Assembly: GCA_015478945.1 (NCBI GenBank)
Contig: JABUQX010032460.1
Location: 10,001-30,000 of the forward strand
Direction: 5' to 3'
DNA: 20,000 nucleotides
DNA from: Trachelipus rathkii
Lineage: Eukaryota > Arthropoda > Malacostraca > Isopoda > Trachelipodidae
The notes below the pieces were generated by a model. That model worked only from the letters and a program-made list of their open reading frames with translations, was not told the DNA's origin and did no database searches. Shown here one piece after another: positions 18,579-20,000 of the stretch (positions are counted from its first letter, which is position 1; the number at the start of each line of letters is the position of its first letter). The position numbers and the translations under genes were made by a program.

Positions 18579-18712
18579 CATTGTGTCTGGGAAATAAATG
18601 TGCTCAATCTGGTGTCAAAGTAGATGTGGAGGATAGGTATAAATTGTCTAAGGATTTTGATATCTATATATATTAATATTAGTATTGAAGTTATTTGGTG
18701 TGTATAGACCAT

Positions 18713-18745
18713 ATGATACTACTGGCCGGGCCCCTGTAGGATCAT
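18713..18745. repeat. 9-bp fold-back with GC-rich loop
   Basis: ATGAT at 18713-18717 and CTAC at 18719-18722 pair with ATCAT at 18741-18745 and GTAG at 18736-18739 around one mismatch. The 13-nt loop TGGCCGGGCCCCT contains GGCC and GGGCCC palindromes. Confidence 0.55.
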
Positions 18746-18869
18746 GATTTTTGGCTCTCATTATGTGCTCACGAGTCAGGTTGATTTTGTTTTTTCTATT
18801 TTGTGTTTTTTATAATAAATTACATTAGGGATGTGCTGATGATATTATAGTTGATATAATCTGATAACT

Positions 18870-19150
18870 AATTGGGGAATTTAAGCAGGACCATGATTTC
18901 AAGCGAAGTTCGAAATATTTTAAAAAAAAATTTAAAAAATCAGAGTTTTTATCAATAAATTTATGTTAGGTTTAAATTGAAGAGAGGAATTATTACGTTG
19001 TGAGTGTGGAATATTGTAAAGCCTGACCTAATTGGGAGTCGGAGATAAAAGTATATTGAGTTCGGTACAATGTTTTAACTAGAATAAACCAATTAACATA
19101 TTTGGAATATTCTAAGCACTTGAGTAGAGAGCTTATTAGCAATAGGGGTG
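18870..19150 (+). repeat. Dispersed repeat, copy B
   Basis: GTTCGAAATATTTT followed by an A-rich run (18908-18930) matches copy A, and the preceding GGACCATGATTTCAA is similar to the sequence before it in copy A. ACCAATTAACATATTTGGAAT (19088-19108, shown here with 21 positions) corresponds to the conserved block of copies A and C. The spacing between the two blocks is larger than in copy A, so the copies have diverged by insertions. Confidence 0.45.
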
Positions 19151-19284
19151 AAAGAGAATTTATTTTGAGCGTCTGTTTTCAAGTAAAGGAGTTGAGTGAA
19201 AATATTTGGTGGCAATGGATGGGTTGGAATTTAGGGTTTTCTGGTAAAATTGAGTCCCCACACTACATCTCCATATAGGTAGGG
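19060..19284 (+). pseudogene. Coding-like patch overlapping copy B
   Basis: After a TGA at 19057, the plus strand stays open for more than 70 codons to a TAG. It reads NQLTYLEYSKHLSRELISNR across the conserved block, and then SENIWWQWMGWNLGFSG, a tryptophan-rich segment. The TYLE residues align with the frame seen in copies A (TYLK) and C (TYLE). There is no ATG near the start. The end coordinate is approximate to a few bases. No family is recognised. Confidence 0.25.
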
Positions 19285-19771
19285 TGGGTAAAATAGGAGG
19301 GATGTAAGTCTTGTATCACTATATTAGAATTGTATAGGATGGTGGTGGTTATATTTAAAGTGTCAATATCCACAGTTAGTAATTTTTTTGAGTAAATGAT
19401 TAGTAATCTTGACAGTATATAGTGGAGGAATCGACATGCAAGGGGAATGCATTAAGTTTTATATTGATTATTGTTCTGATATAGGTATGATTTATGTTTA
19501 TAAAGTGGTATGGTAAGGGAGTGTGTTTTCCTGTATTCATCTATAAAGTATAGTGTATTGGAGAAATAGGGTTATCGAAGGGTGGTTTGATATTGAAATG
19601 AGGTGAAATATAGTCGAATGATGGGGTGCAGAGAAACGTATACATGTGTGTTCATTATGATAAGAAAATTATATATATTATTATTGGGTGAGAATTTGGG
19701 GTTTTAGGGGGAGGGGGTTGTTAGTATTATTAGTAGTTGTTGTTTGAGTGGAGTGAAGATTGGTGGCGGTT
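19285..19771. other. G-rich, C-poor stretch
   Basis: The plus strand is rich in G and T, with GTGGTGG, GGGGGAGGGGG-type runs near 19708-19720 and very few C residues. Stops are frequent. No gene or RNA is recognised. Confidence 0.45.
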
Positions 19772-19850
19772 TCATAATGAAATATCTCGAAACAGAGATA
19801 GATCTAAACTAGTGTGGATCGCAGAGAAAACAGTTTAGCAAGTGGGATGG
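19772..19850 (+). repeat. Dispersed repeat, copy D
   Basis: TCATAATGAAATATCTCGA (19772-19790) matches copy C except for one missing A, and CAGAGAAAACAGTTTAG further on resembles CAGAAAAATCAGTTACA in copy C. The plus-strand frame reads EDWWRFHNEISRNRDRSK, sharing NEISR with copy C, and stops at a TAG where copy C continues. Confidence 0.35.
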
Positions 19851-20000
19851 TGGATAGGACAAGTTCCGAGTATAAGAGCTGTATGAGATAAGATATCGAG
19901 AAGATATATACAAATTTTGGTGGGGCTACGAGGCCAGGGGTGGAGACACTTGGGTAGAGTGAGGTGGACTAAACAGTTTTTTATCTATATCAGCGACTCG

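Larger units (their letters stand above)
18376..18676 (+). pseudogene. Coding-like island, frames broken
   Basis: The clearest open part is 18494-18676 on the plus strand: 60 codons without a stop and without an initiator, reading SKEVSAPGAVREIVNPKKEV and GNKCAQSGVKVDVEDRYKL. Codons here use G or C at the third position more than neighbouring sequence does. Upstream, partial frames in other phases read SVHPGPTLIE and NIYCIHKDLSGTTYTWSG. The alternation of short predicted strands is compatible with a beta-sandwich domain, but I recognise no family. Read as decayed or indel-damaged coding sequence, or as chance. Confidence 0.28.

Noticed and set aside
5800..18700. Organelle (fungal-type mitochondrial) DNA with GC clusters
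   Set aside because: The AT-rich background and GC hairpins resemble it, but no mitochondrial protein, rRNA or tRNA gene is seen in 13 kb, and a nuclear-looking exon lies in the same contig.
18318..18712. Two minus-strand frames of 70 and 62 codons
   Set aside because: They lie opposite the better plus-strand coding-like island, and one runs through the TA array.
1..20000. CRISPR array, bacterial operon, riboswitch or terminator
   Set aside because: No regularly spaced repeats, ribosome-binding-site patterns or gene strings were found, and the window looks eukaryotic.

Overview
The window looks like eukaryotic nuclear DNA, most likely from an invertebrate animal. That is an inference from the very AT-rich background, dense TA microsatellites and homopolymer runs, one long isolated open reading frame that looks like a single exon, and the absence of any bacterial operon layout. 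No rRNA, tRNA, CRISPR array or named gene could be recognised. All composition statements are by eye, and much of the annotation is therefore about repeats and weak coding patches.

Layout. 1-1970 is a block of ordinary base composition with two unrecognised Arg/Lys-rich ORFs and GC-rich inverted repeats. 1971-3440 is AT-rich with poly-A runs, a short coding-like fragment and ATT/ACT simple repeats. 3583-3764 is a TA microsatellite. 3788-4669 on the minus strand is the one convincing coding segment: a long, serine-rich, probably disordered internal exon with candidate splice sites at both ends. 4670-5250 is probably its intron or flank, with a 52-bp tandem duplication at 5029-5132. From about 5800 to 18700 lies a long AT-rich desert broken by TA arrays. 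Embedded in it are GC-richer islands that contain strong inverted repeats and short stop-free frames, nearly all noticed on the plus strand. 18700-20000 is visibly G-rich and C-poor on the plus strand.

The most structured parts of the desert are these: (i) a dispersed repeat with copies near 9980-10200, 10448-10570, 18870-19150 and 19772-19850, in which the first two copies also translate to a related peptide in an open frame; (ii) a candidate 1.1-kb element at 16375-17476 bounded by well-matched terminal inverted repeats; (iii) two copies, 476 bp apart, of a splice-acceptor-like segment followed by related coding-like sequence (16124 and 16600); (iv) a set of GC-enriched fold-back structures, the best at 12392-12455, 12630-12730, 10656-10688 and 11666-11736.

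The coding-like patches outside 3788-4669 often appear to change frame after tens of codons. That fits decayed genes or transposons, or uncorrected insertion/deletion errors in the assembly. The sequence alone cannot tell these apart. No set of genes working together can be claimed.
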